Below are positions 26,017 to 35,042 of a stretch of DNA of 64,000 bases, one piece after another (positions within the stretch are counted from its first letter, which is position 1; each line of letters starts with the position of its first letter). The notes beneath the pieces are model-generated. The model saw nothing but the letters and a program-made list of their open reading frames with translations. It did not search any database and was not told the origin of the DNA. The stretch comes from an uncultured Lutimaribacter sp. (GTDB lineage Bacteria > Pseudomonadota > Alphaproteobacteria > Rhodobacterales > Rhodobacteraceae), in the NCBI GenBank assembly GCA_913061505.1, contig CAJXSO010000001.1:124001-188000 (forward strand), written 5' to 3'. The translations under genes were made by a program, and so were the position numbers.

Positions 26017-28719
26017 TTAGTAGCTTTGCACAAAGCCCTGCAAGCCCGGCAAGGCCTGCGATACCTGCGCCAAACCCTGGCGGGCGCCCGGCACATCGCC
26101 ACCGGCCGCGGCATGTTGAACCGCGCGCAGCAGGGCGCCCATGTCTTGCAGCCCCAAAACCGTGGCCGCCCCCGCCACCTTATGCGCCTGCTGGGCCAGC
26201 GCCGGCCCATCCAGCCCCGTGGCATGCTGGTGCAATGCCTCTAGCTGCACCGCCAGCCGCTGCAGCTGTTCGCGCAGCCCATCGCGGCCCAAAAGCGGCT
26301 CGAGCTCGGCCAGGGTGCTGGCCGATGGGCGCCAGATGTCGGGCTGGGGGGGCTGGCCCCCGCCCGCCGCCGTGCAGGGCGGCGGGGGCGCGGTGCGTTT
26401 TGCCTGCAGCGAGACAACATCGCGCAGCTTGCGCTTTAGAACCGGCGCTTCGAACGGTTTGTGCAACAACAGCCCTTCGGCGGCCATGCGCCGTTCGAAG
26501 GCGATGTTTTCTACCGTTACGGCACCGCCTGTTACAAATAAAAACGGGGCGCTATCCTTGGCGCGGGCGTAAAAGGCTGGCCCATCCATCTCGGGCATCA
26601 TCAGATCGCATAAAATCACGTCAAACGATTGGCCTGCATCCAAGGCGGCCAGGGCCTGGCGGGCATCGTTAAAGATGTGCACCTCGTAGTCTTCGGCCAG
26701 CATCCGCGAGATCAGCAGCGTGATCAGCGTGTCATCATCCACCACCATCACCCGCAAACGCACAGGCGGCATTGCCGCGCTGGCGGGGCTGGCAGGCTGG
26801 GCCTGCGCATCAGGTGCTGCGCCTTCCAGGGCAGGGATCGACATTGTCACCGTGGTGCCCTGGCCCAAGGTCGAGGCGATATCCAGCGTGCCATTCACCT
26901 CGTGCAGGATGCGCCGGCAAATCGACAGGCCCAGCCCCGTGCCACCGCTATGACCGCGTTTGGTAAAAAACGGCTCCCAGACGCGCTGCAAATCTTCGGG
27001 TGCAATGCCCCCGCCATTATCTGCGATGATGATATGCACACGGCCCGCTTTGGCAAACACATCCACCCGGATCAGGTTTTCTGAACGGTCAGTCGAGACA
27101 AAGGCGCGCGCGGCATTGCTGAGAATATTCAGCACCACCTGGCTAAGCCGTGCCGAAGATATCTGGGCCAGGGGGGTATCTTGCAGGCGCAAATCCAGCT
27201 GTGCCTTGTGGCGCAGATCCGACATCGCCATGCGCGAGGCAATGCGGATTACCTCAGAGGGGTCGCTGGCGCCATCGGGCCCATCCATGCGGCTGATGGC
27301 CTTAAGATCCGATACAATCTCGCGCACAAACCGCCCGCCTGTGGTGGCCGCATCGATTGCCTCGGCCAAATCCGGGTCGGCGATGCCTTTTTCCTGCAGC
27401 AGGCTGCGCACAATTTCCAAATTGCCCAAAACATAGGTCAGCGGGTTGTTGATTTCATGCGCCACGCCCGCGGCCAATGTGCCCATCGAGGCCAAATGCG
27501 ACGACAGTTGAATTTGCGCGTCACGCTCGCGCAGCTCGCGCTCGGCGCGCACGCGATCGGAAATATCGCGAAACACGCCCAAAATTGTGGTGCGCCCCTC
27601 GATCTCGATCAAGCTCGAGCTGATCTCGGCGGGCACCTCGGTGCCATCGGCGCGCAGCACCGGCACGTTGATCGTGGCACGCTGGTTTTCCATCAGCGCT
27701 GCGATATGGCGGGCAAACGCCTCGCGCGCCTCTTCATTCAGATTGGGCGGATGCAGGCTGGTTTGATGCGCGCCCACCAATTCGGAAATAGATTTGCCCC
27801 ATAGCCGCTCGGCCGGCTGGTTGGCCTCGAGGATAATGCCGCTTTCCACATCGGCCAGCACAGCGGCATCATTCATCTGGTGAAACAACACGGTAAAGCG
27901 GCGTTGGGTATCTTCCAGCTGCTGTTCTACCCGCTGGATCAAGGTGCGGTCGGTCAGGCTGCCCACCAAGATCATCGCCTGCCCCGCCTCGTCGCGCAGC
28001 GCCTGCCCGCTGGCCATAAAATGGCCATAGCGCCCCGCCGGGTTGCGCAGGCGCATCTCGATCCCGGCATAGGGGGCGCCATGCTGCAGGTGGTTATTCA
28101 CCGCCTGCCACACCCTGTCGCGGTCTTGCGGGTGCACCAGCTGCACAAACGCATCCATGCTGCGCGGGGTTTGGGCCGGATCGACCCCGGTCATTTCACA
28201 GGTGCGGGCCGACCATTCGATACTGTCTTGTTTGACGTGCCAAATCCAGTAGCCGTCTACGGAATTGTCCAAAAACGCCTTGAAAGCGCGGTTTTGCAGA
28301 TCGACACGCTGGTTGGCCACAAAGGCGCGCAGCAAATCGGGGGCTGAACGCCATTCAAGGCTGACCAGCGCATCAAAGGCATCGCCCAAGGTTTCTTGCC
28401 CGGCCAGGGCGCAGCTGCTGGCCAAGCCCAGCACCGCCAAATTGCCCTTTTCCCCACGGCAATGGCGAATGGCAGCCTTGATCGCGTTGATGTCGCATTC
28501 GGCGCCAAAGGGCACGATCAACGCGCCCATTTCCGCGCCGGGCCGCGCCACGCTGGCGGCAAGTTCGGCCAAGGTTATTGGGCCCAGCTTTACCACATCG
28601 GCCAAAGCCCTTTGCGCCAAATCGCGCCCCGCCAGCCCCCCGGACCCCGGAGTTTCAAGAATAAGGCAATCGCACCCTTTCAACCGAACCTCCAACACAT
28701 GGCCATACTGGCCCACCAA
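26017..28719 (-). CDS. Hybrid sensor histidine kinase with two PAS domains, receiver and Hpt
   Basis: The product (900 residues) is cytoplasmic, without membrane spans. Order: an atypical N-terminal domain (about 1-135, possibly a degenerate receiver), PAS 1 (145-262), PAS 2 (273-395), HisKA with phospho-acceptor His421 in GVAHEINNPL, HATPase with IIIADNGGGIAPEDL and GGTGLGLSI (about 525-630), receiver with acceptor Asp705 in DVILCDLMMPEMDG, and Hpt with His846 in AHKVAGAA. Every phosphorelay module is intact, so a full His-Asp-His relay ending in an unknown response regulator is likely. No partner regulator is adjacent. Confidence 0.93.
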   Translation of the reverse strand: MVGQYGHVLEVRLKGCDCLILETPGSGGLAGRDLAQRALADVVKLGPITLAELAASVARPGAEMGALIVPFGAECDINAIKAAIRHCRGEKGNLAVLGLASSCALAGQETLGDAFDALVSLEWRSAPDLLRAFVANQRVDLQNRAFKAFLDNSVDGYWIWHVKQDSIEWSARTCEMTGVDPAQTPRSMDAFVQLVHPQDRDRVWQAVNNHLQHGAPYAGIEMRLRNPAGRYGHFMASGQALRDEAGQAMILVGSLTDRTLIQRVEQQLEDTQRRFTVLFHQMNDAAVLADVESGIILEANQPAERLWGKSISELVGAHQTSLHPPNLNEEAREAFARHIAALMENQRATINVPVLRADGTEVPAEISSSLIEIEGRTTILGVFRDISDRVRAERELRERDAQIQLSSHLASMGTLAAGVAHEINNPLTYVLGNLEIVRSLLQEKGIADPDLAEAIDAATTGGRFVREIVSDLKAISRMDGPDGASDPSEVIRIASRMAMSDLRHKAQLDLRLQDTPLAQISSARLSQVVLNILSNAARAFVSTDRSENLIRVDVFAKAGRVHIIIADNGGGIAPEDLQRVWEPFFTKRGHSGGTGLGLSICRRILHEVNGTLDIASTLGQGTTVTMSIPALEGAAPDAQAQPASPASAAMPPVRLRVMVVDDDTLITLLISRMLAEDYEVHIFNDARQALAALDAGQSFDVILCDLMMPEMDGPAFYARAKDSAPFLFVTGGAVTVENIAFERRMAAEGLLLHKPFEAPVLKRKLRDVVSLQAKRTAPPPPCTAAGGGQPPQPDIWRPSASTLAELEPLLGRDGLREQLQRLAVQLEALHQHATGLDGPALAQQAHKVAGAATVLGLQDMGALLRAVQHAAAGGDVPGARQGLAQVSQALPGLQGFVQSY

Positions 28720-28818
28720 TCAAACCCGGTCGCATCTGCATGCCGCCCGATGATACGCCCGGATGGGCACAGGCACAACCATGCTATGCGCAGGCGATGG
28801 GGCAAACCCTTGCATGGC

Positions 28819-29018
28819 TTGACTCGGGGCGCCGAGGGGCCTATGCAGCGCTCATCACGGAAGGTGTCAATCTTCCGGTCCTATGTTGGAAACAAGGATC
28901 GCCCCCCGTCAGCGCGTTGCGCCCACGGGGGTGATTGCAATTTGCAACAGGGGTTTCACGAACCAACCCGCGCCCGATATGGGCGGCAGGGCAAGCATGG
29001 CGGAAAGGAGCCAGAGAC
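28819..29018 (+). promoter_or_regulatory. Candidate promoter and leader of the ffh operon
   Basis: TTGACT (28819-28824) and TATGCA (28842-28847) are 17 bases apart, a good sigma-70 match, giving a start near 28854. The leader of about 165 nt contains a CGGAAG/CTTCCG hairpin (28858-28877) and ends in AAAGGAG before the ffh ATG. Within the 299-base gap from 28720 to 29018 no gene was seen, and the 4.5S RNA signature is absent. Confidence 0.55.
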
Positions 29019-30533
29019 ATGTTTGAAAGTCTTTCAGAACGCCTTTCCGGTGTCTTCGACCGGCTTACCAAACAAGGGGCTTTGGGCGAAGACGATGTAA
29101 AAACCGCCCTGCGCGAGGTGCGCGTTGCCCTGCTCGAGGCGGATGTATCGCTGCCCGTGGCGCGCGATTTCGTGAAAAAAGTCCAAGATCAGGCCACCGG
29201 TCAAGCCATCACCAAATCGGTGACGCCGGGCCAGCAGGTGGTAAAGATTGTGCATGACGCACTGGTCGAGGTGCTAACAGGCGCCGAAGACCCGGGCCGC
29301 CTAAAGATCGATAACCCACCCGCCCCGATTTTGATGGTCGGCCTGCAGGGCGGCGGTAAAACAACCACCACCGCAAAGCTGGCCAAACGCCTCAGCGAGA
29401 AAGATGGCAAGCGCGTGCTGATGGCCTCGCTTGACGTCTATCGCCCCGCCGCGATGGAACAGCTGGCCATCCTTGGCACCCAGATCGGCGTAGATACCCT
29501 GCCCATCGTGGCGGGCCAAAGCCCCGTCGATATCGCCAAGCGCGCCAAACAACAGGCCACGATGGGCGGCTATGACGTCTATATGCTGGATACCGCCGGG
29601 CGCCTGCAAATCGACGAAGTGCTGATGCAAGAGGTGGCCGATGTGGCCGCTGTTGTCAGCCCCCGCGAAACCCTGCTTGTGGTCGATGGGCTAACCGGCC
29701 AGGTCGCCGTTGAGGTGGCACAGGAATTTGACGATAAAATCGGCATCTCGGGCGTGGTGCTGACCCGGATGGATGGCGACGGGCGCGGCGGTGCGGCGCT
29801 ATCGATGCGTGCGGTTACCGGCAAGCCCATCCGCTTTGTCGGCCTTGGCGAAAAGATGGACGCGCTCGAAACCTTCGAGCCTGAACGCATCGCCGGCCGC
29901 ATCCTGGGCATGGGCGATATCGTGGCCCTTGTTGAAAAGGCCCAAGAAACCATCGAGGCCGAACAGGCCGAGCGCATGATGAAGCGCTTCCAGAAGGGTC
30001 AGTTCAACATGAACGACCTGAAAATGCAGCTGGAACAGATGATGAAAATGGGCGGCATGGAATCCATCATGGGCATGATGCCCGGCATGGGCAAAATGGC
30101 CAAACAGGTGCAAGAGGCAGGTTTTGACGATAAGATCATCCGCCAGCAGGTGGCGCTGATCCAGTCGATGACCAAAAAGGAACGCGCCAACCCCGCCCTG
30201 CTGCAAGCCAGCCGCAAGAAACGCATCGCCGCCGGCGCCGGCATGGATGTGGCCGATCTGAACCGGCTGCTGAAAATGCACCGGCAAATGGCCGATATGA
30301 TGAAAAAGATGGGCAAAATGGGCAAAGGCGGCATGCTGAAACAGGCCATGAAAGGCATGTTCGGCAAAGGCGGCATGCCCGCGGGCATGGACCCCTCGCA
30401 AATGGACCCGGCCGCGCTGGAACAGGCCGCCAAGGCGATGGGCGGCAAACTGCCCGGCGGCTTGGGTGGCATGCCAGGCATGGGCGGTATGAAACTGCCC
30501 GGCGGCCTGTCGGGACTGGGCAAGAAGAAATAA
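29019..30533 (+). CDS. ffh: Signal recognition particle protein Ffh (SRP54)
   Basis: Ffh binds signal sequences of nascent membrane proteins with 4.5S RNA and docks at FtsY. From MFESLSERLSG the protein has 504 residues. The NG GTPase domain has GLQGGGKTTTTAKLA (P-loop), DTAGRLQ (G3) and TRMDGDGRGGAAL. The Met-rich M domain (about 325-504) ends in a Gly/Met/Lys tail with KLPGG repeats. AAAGGAG before the ATG defines the start; 28 codons open upstream were discarded. Its stop shares one base with the next ATG, so it leads a coupled chain through to the S16 gene. Confidence 0.97.
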   Translation: MFESLSERLSGVFDRLTKQGALGEDDVKTALREVRVALLEADVSLPVARDFVKKVQDQATGQAITKSVTPGQQVVKIVHDALVEVLTGAEDPGRLKIDNPPAPILMVGLQGGGKTTTTAKLAKRLSEKDGKRVLMASLDVYRPAAMEQLAILGTQIGVDTLPIVAGQSPVDIAKRAKQQATMGGYDVYMLDTAGRLQIDEVLMQEVADVAAVVSPRETLLVVDGLTGQVAVEVAQEFDDKIGISGVVLTRMDGDGRGGAALSMRAVTGKPIRFVGLGEKMDALETFEPERIAGRILGMGDIVALVEKAQETIEAEQAERMMKRFQKGQFNMNDLKMQLEQMMKMGGMESIMGMMPGMGKMAKQVQEAGFDDKIIRQQVALIQSMTKKERANPALLQASRKKRIAAGAGMDVADLNRLLKMHRQMADMMKKMGKMGKGGMLKQAMKGMFGKGGMPAGMDPSQMDPAALEQAAKAMGGKLPGGLGGMPGMGGMKLPGGLSGLGKKK

Positions 30534-31087
30534 TGCCTCTCACCGCCGCCCCCACCCTCTATAGCGACAACCTGATCCTGCGCAGCCATATGGCGCAGGA
30601 TATCGAACCGATGATCGCGTTTCTGACCGATCCGGTGCGCGCCAAAGGTTTCGGTGGGTATAGCAACCGCCATGATGCATGGCGCTGGGTGGCGCTGAGC
30701 GTCGGGCATTGGCATATCCACGGCTACGGCTATTTCACGATTGAAGACCGCGCCACCGGCAAACCCGCCGGTATCACCGGCATCTGGAACCCCGATGGCT
30801 GGCCCGAACCCGAACTGGGCTGGGTGGTGTTTGACGGGTTCGAGGGCCGCGGCATCGCCTTCGAGGCCGCCGCACGCGCCCGCGAATGGGCCTATGCCGA
30901 TCTGGGGCTGACCACACTGACCTCGAATATCGTGCCGGGCAACACCCGCTCGATCCGGCTGGCCGAACGCCTGGGCGCGCGCTTTGAGCGGCGCTATCAA
31001 AATGTGCATATGGGCGAAGACCTGCTGTACCGCCACCCCAGCCCCGCCGAACTGGATGGCGACGGCCACGTGGGGGCCTATGCATGA
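30533..31087 (+). CDS. GNAT acetyltransferase (RimJ/RimL-like), first of a tandem pair
   Basis: The 184-residue GNAT protein carries LYSDNLILRSH at the N-terminus, typical of RimJ/RimL-type N-acetyltransferases, then LGWVVFDGFEGRGIAFEAA as the acetyl-CoA segment and NTRSIRLAERLGARFE near the C-terminus. It overlaps ffh by one base and the next GNAT gene by 4 bp. It is paralogous to that neighbour. The substrate could be a ribosomal or other protein N-terminus, but this is only inferred from position. Confidence 0.88.
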   Translation: MPLTAAPTLYSDNLILRSHMAQDIEPMIAFLTDPVRAKGFGGYSNRHDAWRWVALSVGHWHIHGYGYFTIEDRATGKPAGITGIWNPDGWPEPELGWVVFDGFEGRGIAFEAAARAREWAYADLGLTTLTSNIVPGNTRSIRLAERLGARFERRYQNVHMGEDLLYRHPSPAELDGDGHVGAYA

Positions 31088-31689
31088 GCACCCGCAACAT
31101 CCCCATATTGGAAACCAAACGCCTTGTTCTGCGCGGCCCCGAACCCGCAGATTACCCAAATTTCAAGGCCACGTTTTCCAGCTATCGCTCGCGTTTTATG
31201 GGCGGGCCATTGAATGAATACGAGGCGTGGATGCTCTACGCCGCGGAAATTGGCCATTGGCAGATCCGTGGCTATGGCATGTGGATGATCCATGCCCGCG
31301 ACAGTGATGAAACCTTAGGCATGGCGGGCGGCTGGAAACCCGCGAAATGGCCCGAGGCCGAAATCGCCTGGATCATCTGGCCCGATGTCGCCGGCCGCGG
31401 CTATGCGCTCGAGGCCACGCATCGCGTGCGCCAATATTTCTACGACACGCTGAATTGGCAAACCGCCGTCAGCTATATCGACCCGAAAAACCTTGATTCC
31501 ATTCGCCTGGCCGAACGTTTGGGCGCCACCAAAGACCCAAGCGCCGCCACGATCGATGGCAATGACGCCGTCTATCGCCACCCAGGCCCCGCCGCGCTGC
31601 ACGGCAGCCAGCTGGCCCATGGCATCGAAATGGAAATCGCCAATTACTGCGACCCGCTGTTCAAACCGAAAGGATACGCCGTTGACTGA
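31084..31689 (+). CDS. GNAT acetyltransferase (RimJ/RimL-like), second of a tandem pair
   Basis: This 201-residue paralogue shares ETKRLVLRGPEPADY at the N-terminus, IAWIIWPDVAGRGYALEAT in the acetyl-CoA region and NLDSIRLAERLGA. The tail is longer and includes an extra segment (about 175-201) absent from the partner. It begins inside the first GNAT gene (ATGA) and ends inside the chorismate mutase start region. The pair likely arose by duplication. Confidence 0.88.
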   Translation: MSTRNIPILETKRLVLRGPEPADYPNFKATFSSYRSRFMGGPLNEYEAWMLYAAEIGHWQIRGYGMWMIHARDSDETLGMAGGWKPAKWPEAEIAWIIWPDVAGRGYALEATHRVRQYFYDTLNWQTAVSYIDPKNLDSIRLAERLGATKDPSAATIDGNDAVYRHPGPAALHGSQLAHGIEMEIANYCDPLFKPKGYAVD

Positions 31690-31981
31690 AAACGCTGTAA
31701 CCCGCGCGGCCGAGCTGTTGAAGGGCCACCGCGCCAGCATCGATCGGCTGGATGCAATCCTTGTCTACACGCTGGGCGAGCGGTTCAAACACACCCAAGC
31801 AGTGGGCCGCCTCAAGGCCCAGCACGACCTTCCCCCGTCCGATCCGGCGCGCGAGGCGCAGCAAATCGCACGGCTCGAAGAATTGGCAAGCCAGGCCGAT
31901 CTAGACCCGGAATTCGCCAAGAAGTTTCTCAACTTCATCATCGCTGAAGTCATTCAGCACCACAAACAACACCAAGCCTAA
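31682..31981 (+). CDS. Chorismate mutase (AroQ type), TTG start
   Basis: This 99-residue all-helical enzyme converts chorismate to prephenate for Phe/Tyr synthesis. [19 protein letters not shown] with Arg17, Arg34 and following Lys residues matches the AroQ active-site helix, and QIARLEELA and [13 protein letters not shown] complete the dimer fold. No ATG is available; a TTG at 31682 is preceded by GAAAGGA seven bases upstream and the reading frame starts there. It overlaps the GNAT stop by 8 bp, which agrees with translational coupling. It lies between GNAT and S16 genes in a translation operon. Confidence 0.88.
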   Translation: MTENAVTRAAELLKGHRASIDRLDAILVYTLGERFKHTQAVGRLKAQHDLPPSDPAREAQQIARLEELASQADLDPEFAKKFLNFIIAEVIQHHKQHQA

Positions 31982-32024
31982 GGCGGGGTCCCCCGCCATC
32001 CCGCCATTCAAAGGAGAACAAACA

Positions 32025-32414
32025 ATGGCAATGAAAATCCGTCTGGCCCGTGGTGGCTCGAAAAAACGCCCCTTCTACCGCGTTGTCGCAGCCGATTCGC
32101 GCATGCCGCGCGATGGCCGCTTCATCGAAAAACTGGGCACCTATAACCCGCTGCTGCCCAAAGACAGCGAAGAGCGCGTGAAACTGAACGTCGAGCGCAT
32201 CCAGCATTGGCTGGCCCAAGGCGCCCAGCCCACCGACCGTATCGCGCGCATGCTCGAAGCAGCCGGCGTCACACCCAAAACCGAACGCAACAACCCCAAA
32301 AAGGCTGTTCCTGGCAAAAAAGCCCAAGATCGCGCCGAAGCCAAAGCTGCCAAAGCAGCCGAAGCAGCGGCTGCCGCTGCCGCCCCGGCCGAAGAAGAAG
32401 CCGCAGCAGAATAA
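32025..32414 (+). CDS. rpsP: 30S ribosomal protein S16
   Basis: The core (residues 1-80) is standard: [19 protein letters not shown] and [15 protein letters not shown]. The protein is 129 residues, longer than the 82 of E. coli, because of a Lys/Ala/Glu-rich tail (from about residue 93) as seen in many alphaproteobacteria. AAAGGAGA precedes the start. A stable stem-loop and the oriented motif follow before the next gene. Confidence 0.98.
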   Translation: MAMKIRLARGGSKKRPFYRVVAADSRMPRDGRFIEKLGTYNPLLPKDSEERVKLNVERIQHWLAQGAQPTDRIARMLEAAGVTPKTERNNPKKAVPGKKAQDRAEAKAAKAAEAAAAAAAPAEEEAAAE

Positions 32415-32425
32415 TGCCCGGCTTT

Positions 32426-32455
32426 TGCGGCCTGCGGGTTTTGCCCGCGGCCGCA
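32426..32455 (+). promoter_or_regulatory. Stable stem-loop downstream of rpsP
   Basis: TGCGGCC, T bulge, GCGGG, TTTTG loop, CCCGC, GGCCGCA: 12 base pairs beginning 12 bases after the rpsP stop. There is no terminal U-tract, so it may protect the rpsP 3' end or attenuate transcription into rimM-trmD. Confidence 0.65.
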
Positions 32456-32505
32456 TCCCGGCCTTGCGCCGGCTGGCAGGGGTGCCCACCGCCCCTGCCA
32501 TCACC

Positions 32506-32527
32506 TTTCATCTTGCTCTAAATACTC
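32506..32527 (+). repeat. Oriented 3'-end motif, copy 3
   Basis: TTTCATCTTGC, TCT, AAATACTC, 21 of 22 identical to copies 1 and 2, lies 91 nt after the rpsP stop in sense orientation and after the stem-loop. Confidence 0.65.
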
Positions 32528-32606
32528 ATCTACCGGCACGCGCGGCCCTCGCAGCATCTGCGGTGCGCCCCCGCCCCAGCCACAAGATCCCAGCCTGACG
32601 AGCGCC

Positions 32607-32750
32607 ATGTTTGCCCTGATCCGCCTGCCTTTCTTGCTTGCCATCGCCTTCGTGATCGGTGTCTTCTACGAACGCAACGCCCAATCCGAACGCTGCCTTG
32701 CGGCGGGCGGGCAAATGCGGGCCCAGCTTTGCCATGGGGCAGACCAATGA
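32607..32750 (+). CDS. 47-residue predicted membrane protein between rpsP and rimM
   Basis: The frame starts [18 protein letters not shown] with a single hydrophobic helix (about residues 2-20), then a polar part with Cys30 and Cys42 ([10 protein letters not shown] and LCHGADQ). Its stop overlaps the rimM ATG by 4 bp (ATGA), which matches the coupling style of this operon. No clear ribosome-binding site is seen, so its translation is likely but not certain. Function unknown; the two Cys after a membrane anchor would face the periplasm or cytosol. Confidence 0.6.
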   Translation: MFALIRLPFLLAIAFVIGVFYERNAQSERCLAAGGQMRAQLCHGADQ

Positions 32751-33250
32751 CAGATCGTGTATGCGTGGGCGCCATCGGCGGCGCCTTTGGGGTCAAAGGC
32801 CAGGTGCGGTTGAAAAGCTTCACCGCGCATCCCGAAGATATTGCCAGCTATGCCCCGCTGGAAACCGAAGATGGCAGCATGGAATTTTCTGTGCAGATCG
32901 AGGGCACCATCACCAATGGTCTGGCCGCGCGTTTGGGGGGGATTACCACCAAAGAGCAGGCCGATGCGCTGCGGGGTATTCGCCTCTTTGTGCCCCGCGC
33001 CCGCCTGCCCGCCCTGCCCGATGACGAATTTTATCACACCGATCTGATCGGCCTGCAGGTCGCCGATACCGGCGGCACGGCGCTGGGCCGGGTCAAGGCT
33101 GTGTTAAACCATGGCGCGGGCGATCTGCTGGAAATCCACGGGCCCGGGCTAAAGGCCACCGTGTTGTTGCCCTTCACCCAACAGGTTGTGCCTACGGTCG
33201 ATCTGGCCCAGGGCCGCATCGTGGTTGACCCGCCCGAGGGGCTGTTTTAG
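32747..33250 (+). CDS. rimM: Ribosome maturation factor RimM
   Basis: RimM binds S19 and aids 30S head maturation. The protein has 167 residues. The N-terminal domain begins [22 protein letters not shown], the family signature, and the PRC-barrel domain follows at about residue 90 ([16 protein letters not shown]). The ATG at 32747 is chosen over one six codons upstream because it overlaps the small upstream gene and the fold begins at once. It is followed by trmD, as usual. Confidence 0.96.
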   Translation: MTDRVCVGAIGGAFGVKGQVRLKSFTAHPEDIASYAPLETEDGSMEFSVQIEGTITNGLAARLGGITTKEQADALRGIRLFVPRARLPALPDDEFYHTDLIGLQVADTGGTALGRVKAVLNHGAGDLLEIHGPGLKATVLLPFTQQVVPTVDLAQGRIVVDPPEGLF

Positions 33251-33294
33251 CGCCTGCAGCTTGCATTTGGGCGAAACCTGGCTAAGCACATCCC

Positions 33295-34122
33295 ATGAGC
33301 GACACCCCAAAACCCGCCAAGTCGTATGGGCGCAAATCCATGCAGGCCTCTCTCCACCCCCGCGACCTGATGGCCGAGGCGCCCCTGGCGCGTGCCTGGC
33401 GCGTCAGTATCGTTACGCTGTTTCCCCAGGCCTTTCCCGGCGTTTTGGGTGAAAGCCTGACAGGAAGGGCACTGCGCGATGGGTTGTGGCAATGCGATAC
33501 GCTGGATCTGCGCGAGTTTGGCATTGGCAAACACCGCAATGTCGATGACACGCCTGCGGGCGGCGGGGCGGGTATGGTCTTGCGCGCCGATGTGGTAGGG
33601 CCCGCGCTAGAGGCGGCGCAGCGCCGCCACCCGCCCGGCACGCCGATCTATTACCTCTCGCCCCGCGGCCCCCGCTTTAGCCAAACAACCGCCCGCGCCT
33701 GGGCCCAGCATGCCGGGCTGATCTTGCTGTGTGGCCGGTTCGAAGGCGTCGATCAGCGGGTGCTTGATCATTTCAACGTAGCCGAAATCAGCCTTGGTGA
33801 TTTTGTGCTGACGGGGGGCGAGATTGCCGCCCAAGCGATGCTTGACGCCACCCTGCGCCTGTTGCCCGGGGTGCTGGGCAATGCCGATAGCACAGCCGAG
33901 GAAAGCCACTCAAACGGCTTGCTTGAACATCCCCAATATACCCGCCCCGCCGAATGGCAGGGCCGCGCCATTCCAGATGTGCTGATGTCTGGCCATCATG
34001 GGCAGGTGGCGCAATGGCGCCAAGAGGCAGCCGAAACCCTAACCCGCGCGCGCCGCCCTGATATGTGGGACAGCTATCAACAGGCCCAGGCCACAGATCG
34101 CCCGAAAAAGGGGGGCGCCTAG
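33295..34122 (+). CDS. trmD: tRNA (guanine37-N1)-methyltransferase
   Basis: TrmD methylates G37 next to the anticodon, preventing frameshifting. The SPOUT domain begins RVSIVTLFPQAFPGVL; the knot contains YYLSPRGPRFSQ, LCGRFEGVDQRV and EISLGDFVLTGGEIAA, where S-adenosylmethionine sits. The 275-residue length includes about 35 N-terminal residues before the usual start; in-frame ATGs at 33340 and 33370 are alternatives, and no clear Shine-Dalgarno decides. It belongs to the rpsP-rimM-trmD-rplS group. Confidence 0.97.
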   Translation: MSDTPKPAKSYGRKSMQASLHPRDLMAEAPLARAWRVSIVTLFPQAFPGVLGESLTGRALRDGLWQCDTLDLREFGIGKHRNVDDTPAGGGAGMVLRADVVGPALEAAQRRHPPGTPIYYLSPRGPRFSQTTARAWAQHAGLILLCGRFEGVDQRVLDHFNVAEISLGDFVLTGGEIAAQAMLDATLRLLPGVLGNADSTAEESHSNGLLEHPQYTRPAEWQGRAIPDVLMSGHHGQVAQWRQEAAETLTRARRPDMWDSYQQAQATDRPKKGGA

Positions 34123-34398
34123 CTGGGGCACAACGGTGGGCACAGCCAGGCCAGGCGCCTGCTATAAGGCTTGCATCCCGCCCCACAGCTGCCTATACAG
34201 CGCCAGTCTGCGGCCGGATTCGGCCTGTGGGCACGTTGGTTATGGGCGCGCAGCTTTCGGCGCTAATCACCCGGCCGGCATCGAAGAAAAACGACCTGTA
34301 TCTCTGGCGGGCGCTACGGCGGACCCGATCGAAGACCAAGAGCTCTGAGGCGGCACAGACATTCGCGGAATGAACCGCGATCAGATTGGAGAAAAGCG
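34123..34398 (+). other. 276-base leader between trmD and rplS
   Basis: The interval holds a GGCCG/CGGCC stem near 34212-34225 and a TCGCGG/CCGCGA hairpin (34363-34368 with 34375-34380, loop AATGAA), just before the rplS ribosome-binding site. A 43-codon frame from ATG 34241 to 34373 is Lys/Arg-rich but has no Shine-Dalgarno. It is long for this otherwise compact operon and may be a regulated L19 leader. Confidence 0.4.
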
Positions 34399-34782
34399 AT
34401 GGATCTTATCGCACAACTAGAGGCGGAACAAATTGCCGCCCTGGGGAAAACCATCCCCGATTTCAAAGCCGGCGACACCATTCGCGTTGGCTATAAGGTG
34501 ACCGAAGGCACCCGTTCGCGCGTTCAGATGTACGAAGGCGTGTGCATCAGCCGCAAAAACGGCAAAGGCATTGCCGGCTCGTTCACCGTTCGCAAGATTT
34601 CGTTTGGCGAAGGCGTAGAGCGCGTATTCCCGCTGTTTTCCACCAACATCGACTCGATCGAGGTGGTGCGCCGTGGCCGTGTGCGCCGCGCCAAGCTGTA
34701 TTACCTGCGCGCGCGTCGTGGCAAATCGGCCCGTATCGCAGAAGTTTCCAACTACAAGCCGCTTGACGGCGCCGAGGCATAA
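34399..34782 (+). CDS. rplS: 50S ribosomal protein L19
   Basis: The 127-residue protein sits at the 30S/50S interface. The family core is intact: [43 protein letters not shown] and [17 protein letters not shown] (discontinuous landmarks), ending in [26 protein letters not shown] precedes the ATG. It is followed by the L31 gene after 11 bases. Confidence 0.98.
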   Translation: MDLIAQLEAEQIAALGKTIPDFKAGDTIRVGYKVTEGTRSRVQMYEGVCISRKNGKGIAGSFTVRKISFGEGVERVFPLFSTNIDSIEVVRRGRVRRAKLYYLRARRGKSARIAEVSNYKPLDGAEA

Positions 34783-34793
34783 GGACTGGCGCG

Positions 34794-35015
34794 ATGAAAA
34801 ACGACATCCATCCCGACTACCACTTCATCGACGTGAAGATGACCGACGGCACCATCATCAAGATGCGCTCGACCTGGGGCAAAGAAGGCGACGTGCTGGC
34901 GCTGGATATCGACCCCAGCTCGCACCCGGCATGGACCGGTGGCGGCGCCCGCCTGACCGATGCTGGCGGCCGCGTGTCGAAATTCAAAAACAAATACGCC
35001 GGTCTGGGCTTCTAA
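34794..35015 (+). CDS. rpmE: 50S ribosomal protein L31
   Basis: The 73-residue protein has the L31 opening [19 protein letters not shown] and ends [15 protein letters not shown]. It lacks the CxxC zinc motif (no Cys at all), so it is a zinc-independent form, and its position immediately after rplS with a tight terminator suggests co-expression. Confidence 0.95.
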   Translation: MKNDIHPDYHFIDVKMTDGTIIKMRSTWGKEGDVLALDIDPSSHPAWTGGGARLTDAGGRVSKFKNKYAGLGF

Positions 35016-35042
35016 GCCAGATCCTGGCCACCCTACCGCAGG

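Noticed and set aside
28848-28900. Possible 4.5S (SRP) RNA upstream of ffh
   Set aside because: A GGAAG hairpin is present, but the conserved SRP RNA apical loop sequence is absent.
32426-32455. Stem-loop after rpsP as a terminator
   Set aside because: There is no U-tract, and downstream rimM and trmD appear to belong to the same transcript.
34241-34373. 43-codon basic ORF before rplS
   Set aside because: No Shine-Dalgarno and no recognised family; kept only as part of the leader description.
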